Source of the DNA: Bryobacterales bacterium
Lineage (GTDB): Bacteria; Acidobacteriota; Terriglobia; Bryobacterales; Bryobacteraceae
Assembly: GCA_016789785.1 (NCBI GenBank)
Contig: JAEUQE010000179.1
Span: forward strand, 1-19,540
Reading direction: 5' to 3'
Length of the DNA stretch: 19,540 nt
Position 1 is the stretch's first letter; each line of letters starts with the position of its first letter. Below the pieces are notes generated by a model. The model did no database searches, was not told the origin of the DNA, and saw only the letters and a list, made by a program, of their open reading frames with translations. The position numbers were made by a program, and so were the translations under genes. This document shows, piece by piece, positions 1 through 7,414 of this stretch.

Positions 1-81
1 TACGGCTCTCGCACCACCGCGATGCAGTCCATTTCGCGTAAGGAACGGGCAGTACGGTGGGGAGTTTCTGGAGAGAAGTAA
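1..81 (+). CDS. Possible 3' end of a gene entering from the left edge (partial)
   Basis: Frame 1 is open from the window edge to a TAA at 79-81 and gives a 26-residue tail beginning YGSRTTAMQS. The YGSRTT start faintly recalls the C-terminal YGTRSST-type segment of NRDE-family (TANGO2-like) proteins, but 26 residues cannot establish this. The second forward frame is also open over this stretch, so even the reading frame is uncertain. The next gene begins 48 bases downstream on the same strand. Confidence 0.22.
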   Translation, partial: YGSRTTAMQSISRKERAVRWGVSGEK

Positions 82-93
82 GAAGTAAGAAGC

Positions 94-117
94 CCTTCGA
101 CGCGATAGGATCGAAGG
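94..117 (+). promoter_or_regulatory. Leader hairpin overlapping the ribosome binding site of the thioredoxin-TIGR03435 gene
   Basis: A perfect 7-bp inverted repeat (CCTTCGA at 94-100, TCGAAGG at 111-117) encloses a 10-base loop. Its right arm runs into the Shine-Dalgarno-like GGTGGAGG at 116-123, which sits 6 bases before the ATG at 130. If the stem forms in the mRNA it would hold the first two bases of the ribosome binding site. Just before it is a short direct repeat, AGAAGTA at 74-80 and 81-87 plus a partial third copy. A regulatory role is inferred from position only. Confidence 0.35.
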
Positions 118-129
118 TGGAGGCTGGCG

Positions 130-1317
130 ATGAGGGGATTGTTGCGCTTGGTTCCATTCATGACCGTGCCGTTTGTTTCCGCTTGGGCTGATCCGCAGAC
201 CGGAACGGCGGCGCCACCGCTTTCGCTGAGTCGAATCCTGCAAGCGCCGGACGGCCAGAAGGCTTCCTGGACGGCACTGCGCGGCCAGGCTGTCGTGATT
301 GAGTTCTGGGCAACATGGTGCACGGGCTGCCGTGAGCAGATTGCTCACTTGAATGCGCTCCAACAGCGATTTCGAGGGCACCCTCTCCAGTTCCTCTCCA
401 TCACTGATGAGGATCCGGATCTCGTTTCACGGTTTCTGAAGGACTTCCCGATCTCGGGCTGGATCGGCATCGACGACCGGGGCAAGACCGTTCAAGACTA
501 TGGCATCGGTGGATGGCCAACGACAGTACTGGTGGACGCGGCGGGAATCGTGAAGGGCGTTGGGAATGCATCCGCGCTGAACGACAGTATCCTTGAGGCC
601 CTGCTGGCGGGGCAGCCGGTGGCTTTCCACAGGGGTGGTGGAAAGGCCGTCAAACTCCAGACCGCGCCGGAGCCCTTCTTTCAACTGATGCTGCGTCCCG
701 CTGCCCCTGTCGCCGTCAGCGGCTATTCGCCGGGGGCGTTGTCCGGCGCTCGCGGCAAGAAGTGGGAGGCATGGGGGGTAACCGCGTTGATGATCCTCGC
801 GGAGGCCTACGGAGTGCCGGAGGATCGCATCGAGACTGCCGCGGGAATCGATTGGGACAGGCGGGCGCGCTTTGATGTTACGGTGGCGGCTCCGGAACTG
901 ACGGATGCTGGCCGGATCGACCTGTTGCGGCGGCTGGTGGAGACGACGTTTCGGGCATCGGTGCGTAGGGTGCCGCGAGAGACCGAAGTGCTTGTGCTCG
1001 AAACCGTCAAGGGTCAGGCACACAGGCTCCGGCCGTCGTCGGCGTCATCCAGCCGGTGGGGCGCGGCGGGAAACATCACGGCGAGCGCAGTATCCGCGGC
1101 GAGCATCGTTCCGCTGGCAGCGCAGGCGATGGGCAAGATCGTGGTTGACGAGACTGGACTGACGGGGCGATATGATTTCGAACTGCGTTGGGACGTGCGC
1201 GACCCGGGTTCTTTCGCGGAAGCGGTACGATCGCAACTCGGTCTGCAACTTACAGCGAAGCGGCGGCCTATCGACCACTTGGTGGTGGATTCGTTGAAGC
1301 CTCCGGCGGTCTGGTAG
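130..1317 (+). CDS. Secreted thioredoxin-like (TlpA/ResA type) protein fused to a TIGR03435/DUF3738 domain
   Basis: The 395-residue protein starts at an ATG 6 bases after GGTGGAGG. Residues 1-20 look like a signal peptide ending in SAWA, so the protein is probably exported. Residues 25-160 form a redoxin domain of the TlpA/ResA type: the WCTGC active site has cysteines at 64 and 67, FWATWC precedes them, and GGWPTT supplies the cis-Pro near residue 130. Residues about 185-391 match the TIGR03435/DUF3738 family of Acidobacteriota (for example GYSPGALSG, TGLTGRYDFELRW, and the ending PIDHLVVDSLKPP). The redoxin part probably exchanges or reduces disulfides outside the cytoplasm; the role of the TIGR03435 domain is not known. 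The next gene lies 71 bases downstream in the same direction and may be co-transcribed. Confidence 0.9.
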   Translation: MRGLLRLVPFMTVPFVSAWADPQTGTAAPPLSLSRILQAPDGQKASWTALRGQAVVIEFWATWCTGCREQIAHLNALQQRFRGHPLQFLSITDEDPDLVSRFLKDFPISGWIGIDDRGKTVQDYGIGGWPTTVLVDAAGIVKGVGNASALNDSILEALLAGQPVAFHRGGGKAVKLQTAPEPFFQLMLRPAAPVAVSGYSPGALSGARGKKWEAWGVTALMILAEAYGVPEDRIETAAGIDWDRRARFDVTVAAPELTDAGRIDLLRRLVETTFRASVRRVPRETEVLVLETVKGQAHRLRPSSASSSRWGAAGNITASAVSAASIVPLAAQAMGKIVVDETGLTGRYDFELRWDVRDPGSFAEAVRSQLGLQLTAKRRPIDHLVVDSLKPPAVW

Positions 1318-1388
1318 CGGGAGCTTTTCAGCGCGGAGAGGCGCGTGACGCACGGAGAAACGCGAGGCGGATAGCGTTACCATTGGCT

Positions 1389-2249
1389 ATGCGATTCGCC
1401 AAGTACTGGGCTGCCCGGGATCAGCGGCGGGATTCTTTTCATCTCAAGGTTTGGGGCTGGTCGGATCAGAGTTTCGAACATGCGTTGAGCGTCGCGTCGG
1501 CGCGGTTGGATTCGGTGCTGCGCAAGGTGGACGCGAGAGGCGAGTTGCCGAAGTATCCCTACGGCTCCGAGCATCCACTGCGAGAGGAGATTCTCGATAC
1601 GATTCCGCGTGACGGGACCGGGGAACCGCAGGCGGTGCTCACCCGGAACAGTTATGGGTCTGTGGTGCTGAATGCGGCACGGGTGCTTTTCGCCGATCTC
1701 GATTCGCCGGAGCCGCCGCAAGACGTGGCTGGGTCGGCGTCCGGAGCTTTTTGGAAGCGTCTGTTCGACGGGCGGGAAGCGGCACCGGCGCCGCCGAAGA
1801 CGGATGCCTGCGTCGCGCGGGTAGAGGCATTCTGCCGGTCGAATCCGCAGTTGGCGGTTCGCTTGTACCGGACCTTCGCAGGGTATCGCGCGGTGATCCT
1901 CAACCGGACGTACGATCCGCAGGACTCCGCTGTTTCGCGGATGCTCAAGGATCTCGGCAGCGATCCGCTCTACATAAAGCTCTGCGAGGGCCAGCAGTGT
2001 TTCCGGGCACGGCTGACGCCGAAACCCTGGCGTTGCGGGGAGGTACCGCCGGGAGTCACTTACCCGTACAGTGAACGGGCGAAGCGAAGGCTCGGGGACT
2101 GGTTGAAGGTCTACGAACGGGCGTGTGCCAAATACGGGGTTTGCGAATTGGTTCGGGATTTCGGGCCGCGGCAAGTGGAGCCGGAAGTGGAACGCGTGCT
2201 GGCGGTGCATGACCGGTATGCCGTGAGGGAGGGGTTGCCCCTGGCGTGA
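1389..2249 (+). CDS. Conserved protein of unknown function with an RARLTPKPWRC motif
   Basis: The frame is open from 1188, but its first part overlaps the preceding gene; the ATG at 1389 gives a 286-residue protein beginning MRFAKYWAARDQ. The Shine-Dalgarno signal is weak (GAGG about 21 bases upstream), so the start is not firm; a TTG at 1383 is another option. Features seen: an N-terminal KVWGWSDQSFEHA segment, YPYGSEHPLREEI near residues 57-68, an Ala/Pro-rich spacer near 115-138, and a C-terminal core YRTFAGYRAVILNRTYDP (160-177) followed by LGSDPLYIKLCEGQQCFRARLTPKPWRC split over residues 189-216. I recall this core from uncharacterised bacterial proteins but know no function. It has no signal peptide or membrane helix and is probably cytoplasmic. 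It ends 215 bases before the convergent TPR gene, with a terminator between. Confidence 0.75.
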   Translation: MRFAKYWAARDQRRDSFHLKVWGWSDQSFEHALSVASARLDSVLRKVDARGELPKYPYGSEHPLREEILDTIPRDGTGEPQAVLTRNSYGSVVLNAARVLFADLDSPEPPQDVAGSASGAFWKRLFDGREAAPAPPKTDACVARVEAFCRSNPQLAVRLYRTFAGYRAVILNRTYDPQDSAVSRMLKDLGSDPLYIKLCEGQQCFRARLTPKPWRCGEVPPGVTYPYSERAKRRLGDWLKVYERACAKYGVCELVRDFGPRQVEPEVERVLAVHDRYAVREGLPLA

Positions 2250-2355
2250 TGGAGATCATCCGCGGACCGGCATGTTCGCGGGCCAGCGTCGCGGGACCCC
2301 GCGGTGAAACTGGCATGCTCCTCACTCAGGAGCCGTGCGCGGGGCGAGAAGCACG

Positions 2356-2391
2356 GCCTCGGTAGAGCCGAGGCGGCAGACTGAAGTCTGC
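2356..2391 (+). repeat. Pair of compact intergenic hairpins (REP-like)
   Basis: Two perfect inverted repeats lie back to back. The first has arms GCCTCGG (2356-2362) and CCGAGGC (2368-2374) with a 5-base loop. The second is GCAGACTGAAGTCTGC (2376-2391). An 8-base palindrome, TTACGTAA, follows at 2393-2400. A related GCAGACC-TGGG-GGTCTGC hairpin lies at 11777-11794 in another intergenic gap. No transposase is nearby. They may be a dispersed palindromic element of this genome, but two copies do not prove it. Confidence 0.5.
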
Positions 2392-2408
2392 GTTACGTAA
2401 ATAGAGAA

Positions 2409-2441
2409 AGCCACGGCGGCAACGCGCCGTGGCTCATTTTT
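2409..2441 (+). terminator. Intrinsic terminator downstream of the unknown-function gene
   Basis: A perfect 10-bp stem, AGCCACGGCG (2409-2418) with CGCCGTGGCT (2425-2434), encloses a 6-base loop and is followed by CATTTTT (2435-2441). This is the form of a Rho-independent terminator for transcription from the left. On the other strand the stem is followed only by CTTTCTCTAT, so it would be a weak terminator for the convergent TPR gene, whose stop codon is about 24 bases before it. Confidence 0.8.
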
Positions 2442-2464
2442 CCGTTAGCGGCGAACGGAGTAAC

Positions 2465-4135
2465 TTAATTTCGCTGCAGTTTCGCGAAGTAATTATCCGC
2501 GAGTTGCGGGTCGTACTCCACAGCCTGACGCCAGCAGCGGCGGGCTTCCTGCTCCTCGCCGACGGCGCGGAGAGCGTGGCCTAAGTTGATCAGCGCCTCG
2601 GAGAATTTCGGTTTCTGGGCCAGCGCCTGACGGTAGAAACGCGCGGCTTCCTGGTGATCCCCATCCTTCTGCCGTAAGAGTCCGATGTTATAGAGCAGGT
2701 CGGCGGTGGATTCACCGGCATCCGCCAACTTACGCTCAATTTCCTCAGCCTTGGCGAGTTCGTGCATCTCGAGCGACAAGCCGGCGATGGCACGCAGAAT
2801 CTCAGTGCTACCGGGCTCGGCGGCATTCGCCATTTCGAAGGCCTGAGCGGCGGTTTCGCGGTCGCCAAGCTGCCAGTAACTGACGCCGAGGTTGACAAAG
2901 GCATCGGCCCAGTCGCCGCGGATGCGGGTGCACTCCTCGAACGCTTCGGCACTGCCTTTCCAGCTTCCGCGCAGAGCACGCAGGTGGCCGAGCCGGAACC
3001 ATGCGTCGGCGGAGGCGGGAGCGACTTTCACCAAGCGCATATACACTTTTTCGGCGTCCTGAAGGGCATTGCGCTTCTCGTAGGCGACAGCCAGTGCCCA
3101 GAGGGGCGCCGGCTGGTCAGGCGCGGCTTGAATCGCGCGCTCATAGGAACGGCGCGCACCCTCCCAGTCGCCTTTCTCGTCGAGAGCGCCGGCGATGGCA
3201 AGGTGAACCAGTTTGTGGTCGGGACGCAGGGACGCGGCCTTGTGGTAGGCCTTCAAGGCGCCATCCAGGTCACCCTTTTTCTGCAGCGCGAAGCCGAGAT
3301 TGAACCAGCCTTCCATCAACTCGGAATCCACTTCGGTGAGTTCGCGGCAGTGCTGGAGAGCTCTATCCCACTCCTGGCGGTTCAGAGCCAGTGTGGAGAA
3401 CGCTTCGAGCACCGTGCGCGACTTGGGACGTACCCGCTGCAATCGTTCGGCACACTCCTGGAGGCTAATCATGTCCTTGCGGGCAATGGAGATAGCGATC
3501 TGATTCACCAGAACTTCTTCCGCGTTGGGATTGCGCTGGAGCAACTTCCGGTAGATCTCGCCAGCCGGCTCGAACTGCCATTGGAGTTGGAGGGAGACCG
3601 CCTTACCGAACAGGACGGTGGGGTTATTGGGATCGCGATTGAGGCACTGCTCGAAGGTTTCTTGGGCCTGTTTCGGTTTCTTGAGGTGAAGCAGACAGAC
3701 GCCGAGACCGATGCGGGGCTCGGCACGGCCGGGGTCGAGTTCGGAGGCGCGCTCGAAGGCGACAGCGGCTTCGCGGTACCGCTTGAGCCGTTCGAGTGCG
3801 AGGCCGAGATTGAAATGAGCCGTGCGGCTTTGCGGTTCAGCCGCGACGGCCTTGGAGTAACTGTGTACCGCTTCGTCGTAGCGCTCCAGTTCGAACTGGA
3901 TGTGGCCGGCGGCGGAGTAGCATTCGGCGGCGTGTTTGGGGTTTTCGCCGGCCCGGAGCAACTCCGACAACGCCTGTTCGGTGAGACCTTCCAAGTGCAG
4001 GGCCACGGCCTTGACAAAAGCCGCCGAGCTCGCCGCGCGGCGCTTGAACTGGCCGTCGGCGGGCTCCATGCGCAGAAGGGCAGGAATCAACTCATCGTCT
4101 ACGAACCAAATCCACTGGTCTTTGATCTCTTGCAT
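2465..4135 (-). CDS. TPR-repeat protein
   Basis: The 556-residue protein starts at an ATG at 4135, with AGGA 8 bases upstream. After an N-terminal segment of about 65 residues that begins MQEIKDQWIWFVDDELIP, residues about 69-552 are a nearly continuous array of roughly 14 tetratricopeptide repeats. Typical units are HFNLGLALERLKRYREAAVA near 107, WFNLGFALQKKGDLDGALKA near 277 and ALINLGHALRAVGEEQEARR near 514. It has no signal peptide or membrane helix, so it is probably a cytoplasmic scaffold. It lies 36 bases downstream of the zinc-ribbon/membrane gene and is probably co-transcribed with it, so it may bind the cytoplasmic part of that protein; the partner is inferred from position alone. 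TPR arrays do not reveal a specific function. Confidence 0.9.
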   Translation of the reverse strand: MQEIKDQWIWFVDDELIPALLRMEPADGQFKRRAASSAAFVKAVALHLEGLTEQALSELLRAGENPKHAAECYSAAGHIQFELERYDEAVHSYSKAVAAEPQSRTAHFNLGLALERLKRYREAAVAFERASELDPGRAEPRIGLGVCLLHLKKPKQAQETFEQCLNRDPNNPTVLFGKAVSLQLQWQFEPAGEIYRKLLQRNPNAEEVLVNQIAISIARKDMISLQECAERLQRVRPKSRTVLEAFSTLALNRQEWDRALQHCRELTEVDSELMEGWFNLGFALQKKGDLDGALKAYHKAASLRPDHKLVHLAIAGALDEKGDWEGARRSYERAIQAAPDQPAPLWALAVAYEKRNALQDAEKVYMRLVKVAPASADAWFRLGHLRALRGSWKGSAEAFEECTRIRGDWADAFVNLGVSYWQLGDRETAAQAFEMANAAEPGSTEILRAIAGLSLEMHELAKAEEIERKLADAGESTADLLYNIGLLRQKDGDHQEAARFYRQALAQKPKFSEALINLGHALRAVGEEQEARRCWRQAVEYDPQLADNYFAKLQRN

Positions 4136-4171
4136 GCGACTGTCCTATGTTTCGGGCCGAGGCGGAACCGC

Positions 4172-7100
4172 CTACTTTGACCTCGGTTTCAAGTGCCACA
4201 TTTGAATGGAACGGATCTGTCCGCGCTCGGGCGCCTCACTGGCCACGCCAAAACCGCCGGTGAGCAGCTTCGCGTCCACCCATTCATCTACTACTTTGTC
4301 TTGCACGTTCACAGTGAAACGGTCCGCCAGCACATCCATACGGACCCGGTAAACCTCACCCATCCGCACCGGGAAGGGGAGGGGCTTTTCCGCGACCACG
4401 TCCGCCTTACCGTCACGGACGGCGAAGCGGACTAAGTTCACCTGCGGCTCCGCGCCGCCCTTGATCTGCACTAACTTGATGAGATAGTAATTCCTGACAT
4501 TCGCTGCGCGTGTGACCCAGGCGACCGCCTTTGATTCGATTTCGGCGAGAAACTCGACACGATAATCGATCACGGTCATGGAGGGGCGATAGAAAGCGAT
4601 CTGGCGGAGGCGGTTGCCCGAGGCATCGAGCGTCCAGTCCTGACTCCAGCCGGGCTCTCCGATGACGGACCCGCCAACTTCAACGTTTGCGCCGCGGGCC
4701 TGCGCGCCCTTAGCCGCGGGTTTGGCGGTGGTGGAGGAGGAGCCGGAGAACTGCCACACGGCGACGCCGCCAACGACCGCGAGCACAGCGGCGATGATGC
4801 CGATCTTCATCCCGTTGCCGGAACTGGCCGGCTCCGCGGAGGCGGACCCTGGATTGAGGCCAATGGAAAGGGTTTCCGAGGCTGGCGCTGGCGCGGGTTC
4901 GGGATTAAGGAGAAAGCTCTTGGTGGAGGATTCGACGACGGGACTCACGTCGAGCTTGACTTCGGCCTTTTTGGGTTCTGCCCGTTTGGAGTCAGGCTTG
5001 GGAAGTTCTGGTTTTTCGTGTTCAGTCGCGACCTCGTCGTCCGCGCTGCCGGAGTGGCCCGCGGCTTGCGCCAAAGCGTCCTCCAACTCCTCACTGAGAC
5101 CCATCGGCTCTTCGATCGGGTCGTCCGCATTTTCGCGGCGGCGGCGATTCCTTCCCTTGCCGGAAGACCTGGTTTCCTGCTGGGCCGGTTTGGCGGAGGC
5201 CGGAGCCTGCTTCGAGTCGGCTTGGGCTTCGGCTTTGGCTGGTTCCCTGGTGGCCGGTTTGTCCTCGGCAGGGGTCTGGGGCTGAGTCTCGACCCGGGAG
5301 ACTTCGACGCGAGGGACATCGACCCGGGGCACATCCACGCGGGGAAGCTGGGCGATCTCGCCGGTCTTATGGTCAGACTTGGAACCTTGGGCGGGCGCGC
5401 TGGCATCGGCCTTAACGCCGCCTTCGGGTTTCGTCATGGACTCCGGCAACGGCCCGAGTGACATGGGCGGGCGAAGCGGCTGAACCGTCAGCGCAGGCAG
5501 GTGGATCCGGCTGCCTGCCGCGGAGGCAGGTTCGTTGGCATGTCCGGCGGATTCCACATTGCGAAGATGGGGCGCGGGGAACTTGACCACATCGCGCATC
5601 TCGGGCGGCTGAGCCTCGGGCTCGGGCGGCGCTTTCGCAGCCGGAGGGTCCGGGATGGTTGCTTCGGCGGGTTGTGGCGTGGCCTCTTTCGCGGCTGGCG
5701 CAGGAGGCTCGTAGAGCTCGAGAGCGGCCGCCAAGGCTGGAATTCCGTTCAGGTTGATGTCGGCTGGGGAGTCGATTTCGTCCCAGATCAAGGGTTCGAA
5801 GGTGGTGGTTCGCGAAGGAGCCGGGGATTCTGGCTCTACCAGAACGTCGGCGACCTTCACTAGAGGACTCTCGTCCGTGAATCGCTTGAACCCGTTGACG
5901 TGGAGTTCGGGATCGCTCTGGAAATCGAAGCCTGAAGCCGGGAACCACAAGCTGGTAGACCCGGCAAACTCAACGGTTTGGGGATAGTCGAGCAGGTCGA
6001 CTGGCTCGAGGGGAAACTGGAATTCGCCCCAATGCTTTTCCGACAATCGTAGTGCCGTCTGCTTGACCGCCTGCAGGTTGGTGCTGGCCACCCCAATGGT
6101 GGGTGCTGTGATCGCTTGTGCCCTTTCGCGGCTCACCGTCTCGGCCATCGCGTAGTCTCCGGTCCTTAATCTCAGCGTTCTAAAGCTTGGCTGTGACTTA
6201 GTGATCGGCTGGAAACCAGTGAAACCTTTAGGGACGATCGAGGGATTTCCTCTAGATTTGCTCTTCGAAGCCTTAGCCGGGCCCGGCTGCTTCCACCAGA
6301 AGTCCTTCACCGGCTCAGTCTTGAAGGCTACGGAGGAGTAGAAATGGGCACCGTGGATGTCGACGGGAGTGAGCTTCGGAGGGAATACATAAGGAAAGTA
6401 GCCACGGTCGGCAACCTGATCGATGGGCCATGCGTAGGGCAGTTCCGCACTCATCTCCCATTCCATCGGAGCATTGGCGGCGGCCTGGTGAACTGGGGCA
6501 GGTTTTGGCGCATGCGCGCCGCCCGGGAACGTGTGGGCGGGTGGTGCGTTCCCGGTTTGCACGCCGGGCATTTCATCGAACTCGAACGGATCGTGCCCGG
6601 AGGGATGAGGCATCTCCGTAAGTACGCCGGAGCGGTATTCGCCATGCCAGGCCGGGCGGAGTCCCGGCCGGTCGGGATGGACCATGCGCAGGACTTTTGG
6701 GTGGATTTTGGGAGACTCGCCGGGATCGGCACCGGGATGTCCGCCTTCTGACGCGTCGCGCGTAGAGCCGGCGGAGGCGAATTCGTCTTGGCCGGGTGGT
6801 GCTGGCTGGCCGTCCAGCGGGTCGAAGCTGGGCGGCGAACCGGAGATTGCGCCAGGAATGGAGGACGGCGCGGGCGGATTCTCGAAGCACCATTGGATGG
6901 AGGAAACGTCGGCGGTCTGCCAGTCTTGGGGGTCGGTGGCAGCGACGCGGGTGGGCAGGACCGGTTCGGTGCAGAGGTGACGCCAGACGTCGGGCGGGTA
7001 GGCAATGTTCCTGCGGGGATGCGGGACGGCGTGCTGCTCCTCGACGGAGCCAGGGGCGGCAGGCGACTGGCCGCTGTTGAGACGGTCGACGATTGACTGG

Positions 7101-7192
7101 TACCACATGCGGTGTGGGACCGAGCAAAAATCTCCGCCATTCTGGAAGCGCTGCGTTGCCGTGATCGGGCTTCCGCAGTAACGGCATGCCAT
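4172..7192 (-). CDS. Large single-pass membrane protein: zinc-ribbon-like head, Pro-rich linker, C-terminal lectin-like domain
   Basis: The 1006-residue protein starts at an ATG at 7192 with only a weak ribosome binding site; the upstream frame offers no other ATG. The first 30 residues hold C3, C6, C23 and H27 (C-x2-C-x16-C-x3-H), a likely zinc-binding knuckle. Residues 40-790 are mostly low-complexity and rich in Pro, Ala and Glu, with a short pentapeptide repeat near 617-636, a basic patch (GKGRNRRRR) near 679-686 and an acidic stretch near 689-733. One hydrophobic helix spans about 795-813 (GIIAAVLAVVGGVAVW). Residues about 838-1003 look like a concanavalin/LamG-type beta sandwich of the DUF1080 kind (VIDYRVEFLAEI, NYYLIKLV, YRVRMDVLADRFTVNVQD). 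The lack of a signal peptide and the charge pattern suggest a cytoplasmic N-terminus and an outer C-terminal domain. It is the first gene of a two-gene unit with the TPR gene. Family and function are unknown to me. Confidence 0.85.
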   Translation of the reverse strand: MACRYCGSPITATQRFQNGGDFCSVPHRMWYQSIVDRLNSGQSPAAPGSVEEQHAVPHPRRNIAYPPDVWRHLCTEPVLPTRVAATDPQDWQTADVSSIQWCFENPPAPSSIPGAISGSPPSFDPLDGQPAPPGQDEFASAGSTRDASEGGHPGADPGESPKIHPKVLRMVHPDRPGLRPAWHGEYRSGVLTEMPHPSGHDPFEFDEMPGVQTGNAPPAHTFPGGAHAPKPAPVHQAAANAPMEWEMSAELPYAWPIDQVADRGYFPYVFPPKLTPVDIHGAHFYSSVAFKTEPVKDFWWKQPGPAKASKSKSRGNPSIVPKGFTGFQPITKSQPSFRTLRLRTGDYAMAETVSRERAQAITAPTIGVASTNLQAVKQTALRLSEKHWGEFQFPLEPVDLLDYPQTVEFAGSTSLWFPASGFDFQSDPELHVNGFKRFTDESPLVKVADVLVEPESPAPSRTTTFEPLIWDEIDSPADINLNGIPALAAALELYEPPAPAAKEATPQPAEATIPDPPAAKAPPEPEAQPPEMRDVVKFPAPHLRNVESAGHANEPASAAGSRIHLPALTVQPLRPPMSLGPLPESMTKPEGGVKADASAPAQGSKSDHKTGEIAQLPRVDVPRVDVPRVEVSRVETQPQTPAEDKPATREPAKAEAQADSKQAPASAKPAQQETRSSGKGRNRRRRENADDPIEEPMGLSEELEDALAQAAGHSGSADDEVATEHEKPELPKPDSKRAEPKKAEVKLDVSPVVESSTKSFLLNPEPAPAPASETLSIGLNPGSASAEPASSGNGMKIGIIAAVLAVVGGVAVWQFSGSSSTTAKPAAKGAQARGANVEVGGSVIGEPGWSQDWTLDASGNRLRQIAFYRPSMTVIDYRVEFLAEIESKAVAWVTRAANVRNYYLIKLVQIKGGAEPQVNLVRFAVRDGKADVVAEKPLPFPVRMGEVYRVRMDVLADRFTVNVQDKVVDEWVDAKLLTGGFGVASEAPERGQIRSIQMWHLKPRSK
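5285..5344 (-). repeat. 15-base in-frame tandem repeat inside the zinc-ribbon/membrane gene
   Basis: Four degenerate 15-base units encode pentapeptides PRVDV, PRVDV, PRVEV and SRVET at residues 617-636 of the large membrane protein. The unit length is a multiple of three, so copy-number changes would keep the frame. The repeat lies in the Pro/Ala-rich linker just before the basic and acidic patches. Confidence 0.75.
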
Positions 7193-7414
7193 CGCGAGTG
7201 TCTCTGAGCCTTCGGCTTCATCGTACGGGCAGGAGGCGGCAAGAAGCTAGAACCATAAACCACCTAGACCTATTCCTCCGTCCGCGGCCCTAGCACGTCA
7301 TGGGCATCCTGCCCTAGACTTACTTAGAAAATCGGATGGACGAGCTAAAGTCTTCCGCGCCGCTGCCGATGGAAGGGCGAGACACGAGTACTTCTTGATC
7401 TTGGGAGGCCGTCA
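7193..7414. promoter_or_regulatory. Divergent intergenic region with clustered CTAG tetranucleotides
   Basis: This 222-base gap separates two divergently transcribed genes, so promoters for both should lie here. CTAG occurs four times, at 7247, 7264, 7290 and 7314; the last three are in the context CCTAG, spaced 26 and 24 bases, and CCTAGAC is repeated exactly at 7263-7269 and 7313-7319. CTAG is usually scarce in bacterial DNA. No -35/-10 pair could be assigned with confidence. GGGAGG at 7403-7408 is the ribosome binding site for the Roadblock gene. Confidence 0.45.

Noticed and set aside
1188..1388. Upstream extension of the unknown-function gene into the thioredoxin-TIGR03435 gene
   Set aside because: It would overlap the preceding gene by 130 bases, and the extra residues look like out-of-frame sequence; the ATG at 1389 leaves only genuine-looking sequence.
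2762..4180. A 472-residue open frame on the plus strand
   Set aside because: It is antisense to the TPR gene, whose repeat pattern and ribosome binding site are clear. Its Gly/Leu/Glu-rich product follows from reading TPR codons backwards.
6451..7263. A 270-residue minus-strand frame overlapping the zinc-ribbon gene
   Set aside because: It is a Pro/Ser/Arg-rich out-of-frame reading of the Pro-rich linker, with no recognisable domain.
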